Shown here: one piece after another, positions 41,171 through 53,764 of the stretch
Numbering within the stretch: position 1 is the stretch's first letter
How the letters are laid out: every line of letters starts with the position of its first letter
Notes under the pieces: generated by a model
The model's input: only the letters and a program-made list of their open reading frames with translations
What the model was told of the DNA's origin: nothing
The model's database searches: none
Origin: Prosapia bicincta
Taxonomy: Eukaryota > Arthropoda > Insecta > Hemiptera > Cercopidae
Assembly: GCA_036971475.1 (NCBI GenBank)
Contig: JBAIZL010000002.1
Span: 357,418,082 to 357,482,081, forward strand
DNA length: 64,000 nt
Reading direction: 5' to 3'
Made by a program: the position numbers and the translations under genes

Positions 41171-42713
41171 ATAAATTATGACAGACATACATGAAGAGAA
41201 CAATGTAATTATGGTGGGAGAATACTAGTCCCACAGGAATTATCCATACAAAGGTATGTGTAGCTGGTGAATGGAACCCCTTGTGAGGACATGTTCTGTA
41301 CTTCGTAAGTTATGACAGACATACACGAAGAGACCAATGTAATTATGGTGGGAGAATACTAGACCCACAGGAATTATCCATACAAAGGCATGTGTAGCTG
41401 GTGAATGGAACCCCTTGTGAGAACATGTTCTGTACTTCGTAAGTTATGACATACATACACGAAGAGACCAATGTAATTATGGTGGGAGAAAACTAGTCCC
41501 ACAGGAATTATCCATACAAAGCTATGTGTAGTTGGTGAATGCAACCCCTTGTGAGAACATGTTCTGTACTTCGTAAGTCATGACAGACATACACGAAGAG
41601 ACCAATGTAATTATGGTGGGAGAATACTAGTCCCACAGTAATTATCCATACAAAGGTATGTGTAGCTGGTGAATGGAACCCCTTGTGAGGACATGTTCTG
41701 TACTTCGTAAGTTATGACAGACATACACAAAGAGACCAATGTAATTATGGTGGGAGAATACTAGTCCCACAGGAATTATCCATACAAAGGTATGTGTAGC
41801 TGATGAATGGAACCCCTTGTGAGAACATGTTCTGTACTTCGTAAATTATGACAGACATACACGAAGAGACCAAGGTAATTATGGTGGGAGAATACTAGTC
41901 CCACAGGACTTATCCATACAAAGGTATGTGTAGCTGGTGAATGGAACCCCTTGTGAGGACATGTTCTGTACTTCGTAAGTTATGACAGACATACACGAAG
42001 AGACCAATGTAATTATGGTGGGAGAATACTAGACCCACAGGAATTATCCATACAAAGCTATGTGTAGTTGGTGAATGCAACCCCTTGTGAGAACATGTTC
42101 TGTACTTCGTAAGTCATGACAGACATACACGAAGAGACCAATGTAATTATGGTGGGAGAATACTAGACCCACAGGAATTATCCATACAAAGGTATGTGTA
42201 GCTGGTGAATGGAACCCCTTGTGAGAACATGTTCTGTACTTCGTAAGTTATGACAGACATACACGAAGAGACCAATGTAATTATGGTGGGAGAATACTAG
42301 TCTCACAGGAATTACCCATACAAAGGTACGTGTAGCTGGTGAATTTAACCCCTTTTGAGAACATGTTCTGTACTCCGTAAGTTATGACAGACATACACGA
42401 AGAGACCAATGTAATTATGGTGGGAGAATACTAGACCCACAGGAATTATCCATACAAATGTATGTGTAGCTGGTGAATGGAACCCCTTGTGAGAACATGT
42501 TCTGTACTTCGTAAGTTATGACAGACATACACGAAGAGACCAATGTAATTATGGTGGGAGAATACTAGACCCACAGGAATTATCCATACAAAGGTATGTG
42601 TAGCTGGTGAATGGAACCCCTTGTGAGAACATGTTCTGTACCTCGTAAGTTATGACAGACATACACGAAGAGACCAATGTAAATATGGTGGGAGAATACT
42701 AGTCCCACAGGAA
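41171..42713. repeat. Satellite monomers between M cassettes
   Basis: Matches parts of 23,430-24,250 and 26,370-27,300 (GAGAACAATG, AAAGGCATG, GAAAACTAG, AAGCTATG, AAGTCATG, CACAGTAATT, CTGATGAATGG, ACCAAGGTAATT, GGACTTATCC), followed by the approach monomers seen before each M cassette. The P cassette itself has been dropped here. Confidence 0.65.
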
Positions 42714-43559
42714 TTATCCATACAAAGGTATGTGTAGCTGGTGAATGGAACCCCTTGTGGGAACATGTTCTGTACTTCGTAAGTTATGACAGACATACAC
42801 GAAGAGACCAATGTAATTATGGTGGGAGAATACTAGTCCCACAGGAATTATCCATACAAAGGTATGTGTAGCTGGTGAATGGAACCCCTTGTGAGAATAT
42901 GTTCTGTACTCCATAAACTATGACAGACATACACGAAGAGACCAATGTAATTATGGTGGGAGAATACTAGTCCCACAGGAATTATCCATACAAAGGTATG
43001 TGTAGCTGGTGAATGGAACCCCTTGTGAGGACATGTTCTGTACTTCGTAAGTTATGACAGACATACACGAAGAGACCAATGTAATTATGGTGGGAGAAAA
43101 CTAGTCCCACAGGAATTACCCATACAAAGGTACGTGTTGCTGGTGAATTTAACCCCTTTTGAGAACATGTTCTGTACCTCGTAAGTTATGACAGACATAC
43201 ACGAAGAGACCAATGTAATTATGGTGGGAGAATACTAGTCCCCCAGGAATTATGCATACAAAGGTATGTGTAGCTGAACCCCTTGTGAGAGCATGTTCTG
43301 TACTTCGTAAGTTATGACAGACATACACGAAGAGACCAATGTAATTATGGTGGGAGAATACTAGTCCCACAGGAATTATGCATACAAAGGTATTTGTAGC
43401 TGGTGAGAGGAACCCCTTGTGAGAACATGTTCTGTACTCCGTAAGTTATGACAGACATACACGAAGAGACCAATGTAATTATGGTTGGAGAATACTAGTT
43501 ACACAGGAATTATCCATACAAAGGTATGTGTAGCTGGTGAATGGAACCCCTTGTGAGAA
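42714..43559. repeat. M cassette missing one monomer
   Basis: The distance from anchor (42,714) to the end of the frame over the 126-bp monomer (43,149) is 435 bp instead of the usual 569. Exactly one 134-bp monomer, of the AAAGGCATG type, is missing. It still ends with GGTATTTG and GTTACACAGG. Confidence 0.75.
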
Positions 43560-46085
43560 CATGTTCTGTACTCCATAAATTATGACAGAAATACACGAAG
43601 AGACCAATGTAATTATGGTGGGAGAATACTAGTCCCACAGGAATTATCCATACAAAGGTATGTGTAGCTGGTGAATGGAACCCCTTGTGAGGACATGTTC
43701 TGTACTTCGTAAGTTATGACAGACATACACGAAGAGACCAATGTAATTATGGTGGGAGAATACTAGACCCACAGGAATTATCCATACAAAGCTATGTGTA
43801 GTTGGTGAATGCAACCCCTTGTGAGAACATGTTCTGTACTTCGTAAGTCATGACAGACATACACGAAGAGACCAATGTAATTATGGTGGGAGAATACTAG
43901 ACCCACAGGAATTATCCATACAAAGGTATGTGTAGCTGGTGAATGGAACCCCTTGTGAGAACATGTTCTGTACTTCGTAAGTTATGACAGACATACACGA
44001 AGAGAACAATGTAATTATGGTGGGAGAATACTAGTCTCACAGGAATTACCCATACAAAGGTACGTGTAGCTGGTAAATTTAACCCCTTTTGAGAACATGT
44101 TCTGTACTCCGTAAGTTATGACAGACATACACGAAGAGACCAATGTAATTATGGTGGGAGAATACTAGACCCACAGGAATTATCCATACAAATGTATGTG
44201 TAGCTGGTGAATGGAACCCCTTGTGAGAACATGTTCTGTACTTCGTAAGTTATGACAGACATACACGACGAGAACAATGTAATTATGGTGGGAGAATACT
44301 AGACCCACAGGAATTATCCATACAAAGGTATGTGTAGCTGGTGAATGGAACCCCTTGTGAGAACATGTTCTGTACCTCGTAAGTTATTACAGACATACAC
44401 GAAGAGACCAATGTAAATATGGTGGGAGAATACTAGTCCCACAGGAATTATCCATACAAAGGTATGTGTAGCTGGTGAATGGAACCCCTTGTGGGAACAT
44501 GTTCTGTACTTCGTAAGTTATGACAGACATACACGAAGAGACCAATGTAATTATGGTGGGAGAATACTAGTCCCACAGGAATTATCCATACAAAGGTATG
44601 TGTAGCTGGTGAATGGAACCCCTTGTGAGGACATGTTCTGTACTTCGTAACTCATGACAGACATACACGAAGAGACCAATGTAATTATGGTGGGAGAATA
44701 CTAGTCTCACAGGAATTACCCATACAAAGGTACGTGTTGCTGGTGAATTTAACCCCTTTTGAGAACATGTTCTGTACCTCGTAAGTTATGACAGACATAC
44801 ACGAAGAGACCAATGTAATTATGGTTCGAGAATACTAGTCCCCCAGGAATTATGCATACAAAGGTATGTGTAGCTGAACCCCTTGTGAGAGCATGTTCTG
44901 TACTTCGTAAGTTATGACAGACATACACGAAGAGACCAATATAATTATGGTGGGAGAATACTAGTCCCACAGGAATTATCCATACAAAGGTATTTGTAGC
45001 TGGTGAGAGGAACCCCTTGTGAGAACATGTTCTGTACTCCGTAAGTTATGACAGACATACACGAAGAGACCAATGTAATTATGGTTGGAGAATACTAGTT
45101 ACACAGGAATTATCCATACAAAGGTATGTGTAGCTGGTGAATGGAACCCCTTGTGAGAACATGTTCTGTACTCCATAAATTATGACAGACATACACGAAG
45201 AGACCAATGTAATTATGGTGGGAGAATACTAGTCCCACAGGAATTATCCATACAAAGGTATGTGTAGCTGGTGAATGGAGCCCCTTGTGAGGACATGTTC
45301 TGTACTTCGTAAGTTATGACAGACATACACGAAGAGACCAATGTAATTATGGTGGGAGAATACTAGACCCACAGGAATTATCCATACAAGGCTATGTGTA
45401 GTTGGTGAATGCAACCCCTTGTGAGAACATGTTCTGTACCTCGTAAGTTATGACAGACATACACGAAGAGACCAATGTAATTATGGTGTGAGAATACTAG
45501 TCTCACAGGAATTACCCATACAAAGGTACGTGTAGCTGGTGAATTTAACCCCTTTTGAGAACATGTTCTGTACTCCGTAAGTTATGACAGACATACACGA
45601 AGAGACCAATGTAATTATGGTGGGAGAATACTAGACCCACAGGAATTATCCATACAAATGTATGTGTAGCTGGTGAATGGAACCCCTTGTGAGAACATGT
45701 TCTGTACTTCGTAAATTATGACAGACATACACGAAGAGACCAATGTAATTATGGTGGGAGAATACTAGACCCACAGGAATTATCCATACAAAGGTATGTG
45801 TAGCTGGTGAATGGAACCCCTTGTGAGAACATGTTCTGTACCTCGTAAGTTATGACAGACATACACGAAGAGACCAATGTAATTATGGTGGGAGAATACT
45901 AGTCCCACAGGAATTATCCATACAAAGTTATGTGTAGCTGGTGAATGGAACCCCTTGTGGGAACATGTTCTGTACTTCGTAAGTTATGACAGACATACAC
46001 GAAGAAACCAATGTAATTATGGTGGGAGAATACTAGTCCCACAGGAATTATCCATACAAAGGTATGTGTAGCTGGTGAATGGAAC
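43560..46085. repeat. 2.5-kb block duplicated ~7.35-7.62 kb away, copy 1
   Basis: The TTATTACAG mark at 44,385 and 51,733 is 7,348 bp apart; CTCATGACAG (44,651 and 52,268) and GAAGAAACCA (46,001 and 53,618) are 7,617 bp apart. The difference is two monomers lost from the M cassette here (anchor 44,448; 301 bp instead of 569 to the next landmark). The shared rare marks GAGAACAATG with GTCTCACAGG, TTATTACAG and TAACTCATG make the relation secure. Confidence 0.78.
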
Positions 46086-46089
46086 CCCT

Positions 46090-46595
46090 TGTGAGGACAT
46101 GTTCTGTACTTCGTAAGTTATGACAGACATACACGAAGAGACCAATGTAATTATGGTGGGAGAATACTAGACCCACAGGAATTATCCATACAAAGGTATG
46201 TGTAGCTACTGAATGGAACCCCTTGTGAGAACATGTTCTGTACTTCGTAAGTTATGACAGACATACACGAAGAGACCAATGTAATTATGGTGGGAGAATA
46301 CTAATCCAACAGGAATTATCCATACAAAGGTATGTGTAGCTGGTGAATGGAACCCCTTGTGAAAAAATGTTCTGTACTTCGTTAGTTATGAGAGACATAT
46401 ACGAAGAGACCAATGTAATTATGGTGGGAGAATACTAGTCCCACAGGAATTATCCATACAAAGGTATGTGTAGCTGGTTAATGGAACCCCTTGTGAGAAC
46501 ATGTTCTGTACTTCGTACGTTATGACAGACATACACGAAGAAACCAATGTAAATATGGTGGGAGAATACTTGTCCCACAGGAATTATGCATACAA
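46090..46595. repeat. Six-monomer (804 bp) tandem step, copy 1
   Basis: GAGGACATG, ACCCACAGG, TAATCCAACA (46,302 and 47,106) and GAAAAAATG recur 804 bp downstream. The copies part where this one reads AAAGGTATG and the other AAAGGTTGTG (about 46,596/47,400). Private change: GTAGCTACTG near 46,203. Confidence 0.75.
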
Positions 46596-46617
46596 AGGTA
46601 TGTGTAGCTGGTGAATG

Positions 46618-49600
46618 GAACCCCTTGTGAGAACATGTTCTGTACTTCGTAAGTTATGACAGACATACACGAAGAGACCAATGTAAATATGGTGGGAGAA
46701 TACTTGTCCCACAGGAATTATGCATACAAAGGTATGTGTAGCTGGTGAATGGAACCCCTTGTGAGAACATGTTCTGTACTTCGTAAATTATGACAGACAT
46801 ACACGAAGAGACCAATGTAATTATGGTGGGAGAATACTAGTCCCACAGGACTTATCCATACAAAGGTATGTGTAGCTGGTGAATGGAACCCCTTGTGAGG
46901 ACATGTTCTGTACTTCGTAAGTTATGACAGACATACACGAAGAGACCAATGTAATTATGGTGGGAGAATACTAGACCCACAGGAATTATCCATACAAAGG
47001 TATGTGTAGCTGGTGAATGGAACCCCTTGTGAGAACATGTTCTGTACTTCGTAAGTTATGACAGACATACACGAAGAGACCAATGTAATTATGGTGGGAG
47101 AATACTAATCCAACAGGAATTATCCATACAAAGGTATGTGTAGCTGGTGAATGGAACCCCTTGTGAAAAAATGTTCTGTACTTCGTTAGTTATGACAGAC
47201 ATATACGAAGAGACCAATGTAATTATGGTGGGAGAATACTAGTCCCACAGGAATTATCCATACAAAGGTATGTGTAGCTGGTTAATGGAACCCCTTGTGA
47301 GAACATGTTCTGTACTTCGTACGTTATGACAGACATACACGAAGAAACCAATGTAAATATGGTGGGAGAATACTTGTCCCACAGGAATTATGCATACAAA
47401 GGTTGTGTAGCTGGTGAATGGAACAACTTGTGAGAACATGTTCTGTACTTCGTAAGTTATGACGGACATACACGAAGAGACCAATGTAATTACGGTGGGA
47501 GAATACTAGTCCCACAGGAATTATCCATAAAAGGTATGTGTAGCTGGTGAATGGAACCCCTTGTGAGAACATGCTCTGTACTTCGTAAGTTATGACAGAC
47601 ATACACGAAGAGACCAATGTAATTATGGTGGGAGACTACTAGTCCCACAGGAATTATCCATACAAAGGTATTTGTAGCTGGTGAGAGGAACCCCTTGTGA
47701 GAACATGTTCTGTACTCCGTAAGTTATGACAGACATACACGAAGAGACCAATGTAATTATGGTTGGAGAATACTAGTTACACAGGAATTATCCATACAAA
47801 GGTATGTGTAGCTGGTGAATGGAACCCCTTGTGAGAACATGTTCTGTACTCCATAAATTATGACAGACATACACGAAGAGACCAATGTAATTATGGTGGG
47901 AGAATACTAGTCCCACAGGAATTATCCATACAAAGGTATGTGTAGCTGGTGAATGGAACCCCTTGTGAGGACATGTTCTGTACTTCGTAAGTTATGACAG
48001 ACATACACGAAGAGACCAATGTAATTATGGTGGGAGAATACTAGACCCACAGGAATTATCCATACAAAGCTATGTGTAGTTGGTGAATGCAACCCCTTGT
48101 GAGAACATGTTCTGTACTTCGTAAGTCATGACAGACATACACGAAGAGACCAATGTAATTATGGTGGGAGAATACTAGACCCACAGGAATTATCCATACA
48201 AAGGTATGTGTAGCTGGTTAATGGAACCCCTTGTGAGAACATGTTCTGTACTTCGTAAGTTATGACAGACATACACGAAGAGACCAATGTAATTATGGTG
48301 GGAGAATACTAGTCTCACAGGAATTACCCATACAAAGGTACGTGTAACTGGTGAATTTAACCCCTTTTGAGAACATGTTCTGTACTCCGTAAGTTATGAC
48401 AGACATACACGAAGAGACCAATGTAATTATGGTGGGAGAATACTAGACCCACAGGAATTATCCATACAAATGTATGTGTAGCTGGTGAATGGAACCCCTT
48501 GTGAGAACATGTTCTGTACTTCGTAAGTTATGACAGACATACACGAAGAGACCAATGTAATTATGGTGGGAGAATACTAGACCCACAGGAATTATCCATA
48601 CAAAGGTATGTGTAGCTGGTGAATGGAACCCCTTGTGAGAACATGTTCTGTACCTCGTAAGTTATGACAGACATACACGAAGAGACCAATGTAAATATGG
48701 TGGGAGAATACTAGTCCCACAGGAATTATCCATACAAAGGTATGTGTAGCTGGTGAATGGAACCCCTTGTGGGAACATGTTCTGTACTTCGTAAGTTATG
48801 ACAGACATACACGAAGAGACCAATGTAATTATGGTGGGAGAATACTAGTCCCACAGGAATTATCCATACAAAGGTATGTGTAGCTGTTGAATGGAACCCC
48901 TTGTGAGAATATGTTCTGTACTCCATAAATTATGACAGACATACACGAAGAGACCAATGTAATTATGGTGGGAGAATACTAGTCCCACAGGAATTATAAA
49001 TACAAAGGTATGTGTAGCTGGTGAATGGAACCCCTTGTGAGGACATGTTCTGTACTTCGTAAGTTATGACAGACATACACGAAGAGACCAATGTAATTAT
49101 GGTGGGAGAATACTAGACCCACAGGAATTATCCATACAAAGGCATGTGTAGCAGGTGAATGGAACCCCTTGTGAGAACATGTTCTGTACGTCGTAAGTTA
49201 TGACAGACATACACGAAGAGACCAATGTAATTATGGTGGGAGAAAACTAGTCCCACAGGAATTACCCATACAAAGGTACGTGTTGCTGGTGAATTTAACC
49301 CCTTTTGAGAACATGTTCTGTACCTCGTAAGTTATGACAGACATACACGAAGAGACCAATGTAATTATGGTGGGAGAATACTAGTCCCCCAGGAATTATG
49401 CATACAAAGGTATGTGTAGCTGAAACCCTTGTGAGAGCATGTTCTGTACTTCGTAAGTTATGACAGACATACACGAAGAGACCAATGTAATTATGGTGGG
49501 AGAATACTAGTCCCACAGGAATTATCCATACAAAGGTATTTGTAGCTGGTGAGAGGAACCCCTTGTGAGAACATGTTCTGTACTCCGTAAGTTATGACAG

Positions 49601-49823
49601 ACATACACGAAGAGACCAATGTAATTATGGTTGGAGAATACTAGTTACACAGGAATTATCCATACAAAGGTATGTGTAGCTGGTGAATGGAACCCCTTGT
49701 GAGAACATGTTCTGTACTCCATAAATTATGACAGACATACACGAAGAGACCAATGTAATTATGGTGGGAGAATACTAGTCCCACAGGAATTATCCATACA
49801 AAGGTATGTGTAGCTGGTGAATG
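46618..49823. repeat. 3.2-kb block duplicated 19,628 bp away, copy 2
   Basis: Partner of 26,990-30,195, with only scattered substitutions (for example GGTTAATGG near 48,216, GTAACTGG near 48,346, TTATAAATAC near 48,996, GTAGCAGG near 49,149). It holds one P and one M cassette in the same order and phase. Confidence 0.82.
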
Positions 49824-50116
49824 GAGCCCCTTGTGAGGACATGTTCTGTACTTCGTAAGTTATGACAGACATACACGAAGAGACCAATGTAATTAGGTGG
49901 GAGAATACTAGACCCACAGGAATTATCCATACAAGGCTATGTGTAGTTGGTGAATGCAACCCCTTGTGAGAACATGTTCTGTACCTCGTAAGTTATGACA
50001 GACATACACGAAGAGACCAATGTAATTATGGTGTGAGAATACTAGTCTCACAGGAATTACCCATACAAAGGTACGTGTATCTGGTGAATTTAACCCCTTT
50101 TGAGAACATGTTCTGT
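49824..50116. repeat. Satellite monomers with the shifted hairpin
   Basis: Includes a one-base deletion in GTAATTAGGTGG near 49,894 and the TGTGAGA/TCTCACA stem at 50,032-50,052. Confidence 0.65.
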
Positions 50117-51245
50117 ACTCCGTAAGTTATGACAGACATACACGAAGAGACCAATGTAATTATGGTGGGAGAATACTAGACCCACAGGAATTATCCATAC
50201 AAAGGTATGTGTAGCTGGTGAATGGAACCCCTTGTGAGAACATGTTCTGTACTTCGTAAGTTATGACAGACATACACGAAGAGACCAATGTAATTATGGT
50301 GGGAGAATACTAATCCAACAGGAATTATCCATACAAAGGTATGTGTAGCTGGTGAATGGAACCCCTTGTGAAAAAATGTTCTGTACTTCGTTAGTTATGA
50401 CATACATATACGAAGAGACCAATGTAATTATGGTGGGACAATACCAGTCCCACAGGAATTATCCATACAAAGGTATGTGTAGCTGGTTAATGGAACCCCT
50501 TGTGAGAACATGTTCTGTACTTCGTACGTTATGACAGACATACACGAAGAAACCAATGTAAATATGGTGGGAGAATACTTGTCCCACAGGAATTATGCAT
50601 ACAAAGGTATGTGTAGCTGGTGAATGGAACAACTTGTGAGAACATGTTCTGTACTTCGTAAGTTATGACGGACATACACGAATGACCAATGTAATTACGG
50701 TGGGAGAATACTAGTCCCACAGGAATTATCCATAAAAGGTATGTGTAGCTGGTGAATGGAACCCCTTGTGAGAACATGCTCTGTACTTCGTAAGTTATGA
50801 CAGACATACACGAAGAGACCAATGTAATTATGGTGGGAGACTACTAGTCCCACAGGAATTATCCATACAAAGGTATTTGTAGCTGGTGAGAGGAACCCCT
50901 TGTGAGAACATGTTCTGTACTCCATAAATTATGACAGACATACACGAAGAGACCAATGTAATTATGGTGGGGGAATACTAGTCCCACAGGATTTATCCAT
51001 ACAAAGGTATGTGTAGCTGGTGAATGGAACCCCTTGTGAGGACATGTTCTGTACTTCGTAAGTTATGACAGACATACACGAAGAGACCAATGTAATTATG
51101 GTGGGAGAATACTAGACCCACAGGAATTATCCATACAAAGCTATGTGTAGTTGGTGAATGCAACCCCTTGTGAGAACATGTTCTGTACTTCGTAAGTCAT
51201 GACAGACATACACGAAGAGACCAATGTAATTATGGTGGGAGAATA
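50117..51245. repeat. 1.1-kb block duplicated 11,346 bp away, copy 2
   Basis: Partner of 38,771-39,900. It differs by GACATACATATACG near 50,399, GACAATACC near 50,437, CGAATGACC near 50,681 and GGATTTATCC near 50,990. Confidence 0.8.
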
Positions 51246-53702
51246 CTAGACCCACAGGAATTATCCATACAAAGGTATGTGTAGCTGGTGAATGGAACCC
51301 CTTGTGAGAACATGTTCTGTACTTCGTAAGTTATGACAGACATACACGAAGAGAACAATGTAATTATGGTGGGAGAATACTAGTCTCACAGGAATTACCC
51401 ATACAAAGGTACGTGTAGCTGGTGAATTTAACCCCTTTTGAGAACATGTTCTGTACTCCGTAAGTTATGACAGACATACACGAAGAGACCAATGTAATTA
51501 TGGTGGGAGAATACTAGACCCACAGGAATTATCCGTACAAATGTATGTGTAGCTGGTGAATGGAACCCCTTGTGAGAACATGTTCTGTACTTCGTAAGTT
51601 ATGACAGACATACACGAAGAGACCAATGTAATTATGGTGGGAGAATACTAGACCCACAGGAATTATCCATACAAAGGTATGTGTAGCTGGTGAATGGAAC
51701 CCCTTGTGAGAACATGTTCTGTACCTCGTAATTTATTACAGACATACACGAAGAGACCAATGTAAATATGGTGGGAGAATACTAGTCCCACAGGAATTAT
51801 CCATACAAAGGTATGTGTAGCTGGTGAATGGAACCCCTTGTGGGAACATGTTCTGTACTTCGTAAGTTATGACAGACATACACGAAGAGACCAATGTAAT
51901 TATGGTGGGAGAATACTAGTCCCACAGGAATTATCCATACAAAGGTATGTGTAGCTGGTGAATGGAACCCCTTGTGAGAATATGTTCTGTACTCCATAAA
52001 TTATGACAGACATACACGAAGAGACCAATGTAATTATGGTGGGAGAATACTAGTCCCACAGGAATTATCCATACAAAGGTATGTGTAGCTGGTGAATGGA
52101 ACCCCTTGTGAGGACATGTTCTGTACTTCGTAAGTTATGACAGACATACACGAAGAGACCAATGTAATTATGGTGGGAGAATACTAGACCCACAGGAATT
52201 ATCCATACAAAGGCATGTGTAGTTGGTGATTGCAACCCCTTGTGAGGACATGTTCTGTACTTCGTAACTCATGACAGACATACACGAAGAGACCAATGTA
52301 ATTATGGTGGGAGAATACTAGTCTCACAGGAATTACCCATACAAAGGTACGTGTTGCTGGTGAATTTAACCCCTTTTGAGAACATGTTCTGTACCTCGTA
52401 AGTTATGACAGACATACACGAAGAGACCAATGTAATTATGGTGGGAGAATACTAGTCCCCCAGGAATTATGCATACAAAGGTATATGTAGCTGAACCCCT
52501 TGTGAGAGCATGTTCTGTACTTCGTAAGTTATGACAGACATACACGAAGAGACCAATGTAATTATGGTGGGAGAATACTAGTCCCACAGGAATTATCCAT
52601 ACAAAGGTATTTGTAGCTGGTGAGAGGAACCCCTTGTGAGAACATGTTCTGTACTCCGTAAGTTATGACAGACATACACGAAGAGACCAATGTAATTATG
52701 GTTGGAGAATACTAGTTACACAGGAATTATCCATACAAAGGTATGTGTAGCTGGTGAATGGAACCCCTTGTGAGAACATGTTCTGTACTCCATAAATTAT
52801 GACAGACATACACGAAGAGACCAATGTAATTATGGTGGGAGAATACTAGTCCCACAGGAATTATCCATACAAAGGTATGTGTAGCTGGTGAATGGAGCCC
52901 CTTGTGAGGACATGTTCTGTACTTCGTAAGTTATGACAGACATACACGAAGAGACCAATGTAATTATGGTGGGAGAATACTAGACCCACAGGAATTATCC
53001 ATACAAGGCTATGTGTAGTTGGTGAATGCAACCCCTTGTGAGAACATGTTCTGTACCTCGTAAGTTATGACAGACATACACGAAGAGACCAATGTAATTA
53101 TGGTGTGAGAATACTAGTCTCACAGGAATTACCCATACAAAGGTACGTGTAGCTGGTGAATTTAACCCCTTTTGAGAACATGTTCTGTACTCCGTAAGTT
53201 ATGACAGACATACACGAAGAGACCAATGTAATTATGGTGGGAGAATACTAGACCCACAGGAATTATCCATACAAATGTATTTGTAGCTGGTGAATGGAAC
53301 CCCTTGTGAGAACATGTTCTGTACTTCGTAAATTATGACAGACATACACGAAGAGACCAATGTAATTATGGTGGGAGAATACTAGACCCACAGGAATTAT
53401 CCATACAAAGGTATGTGTAGCTGGTGAATGGAACCCCTTGTGAGAACATGTTCTGTACCTCGTAAGTTATGACAGACATACACGAAGAGACCAATGTAAT
53501 TATGGTGGGAGAATACTAGTCCCACAGGAATTATCCATACAAAGGTATGTGTAGCTGGTGAATGGAACCCCTTGTGGGAACATGTTCTGTACTTCGTAAG
53601 TTATGACAGACATACACGAAGAAACCAATGTAATTATGGTGGGAGAATACTAGTCCCACAGGAATTATCCATACAAAGGTATGTGTAGCTGGTGAATGGA
53701 AC
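50908..53702. repeat. 2.5-2.8-kb block, copy 2 of the 43,560 block
   Basis: Longer partner of 43,560-46,085, with the two M-cassette monomers that the other copy lacks. Its right part is included in HOR-2002. Confidence 0.75.
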
Positions 53703-53764
53703 CCCTTGTGAGAACATGTTCTGTACTCCATAAATTATGACAGACATACACGAAGAGACCAATG
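51763..53764. repeat. Higher-order repeat HOR-2002, unit 1
   Basis: Fifteen monomers less 8 bp (one 126-bp monomer). M anchors at 51,797 and 53,799, GCTGAA at 52,490 and 54,492, and TGTGAGA at 53,104 and 55,106 are all 2,002 bp apart. Confidence 0.88.

Noticed and set aside
16258..50668. A spacing of exactly 3,206 bp seen in three places (16,258-19,464; 29,098-32,304; 47,462-50,668)
   Set aside because: Each is 24 monomers less 10 bp, from one 8-bp deletion plus two single-base losses at different sites. The equal number is most simply a coincidence of monomer and indel counts.
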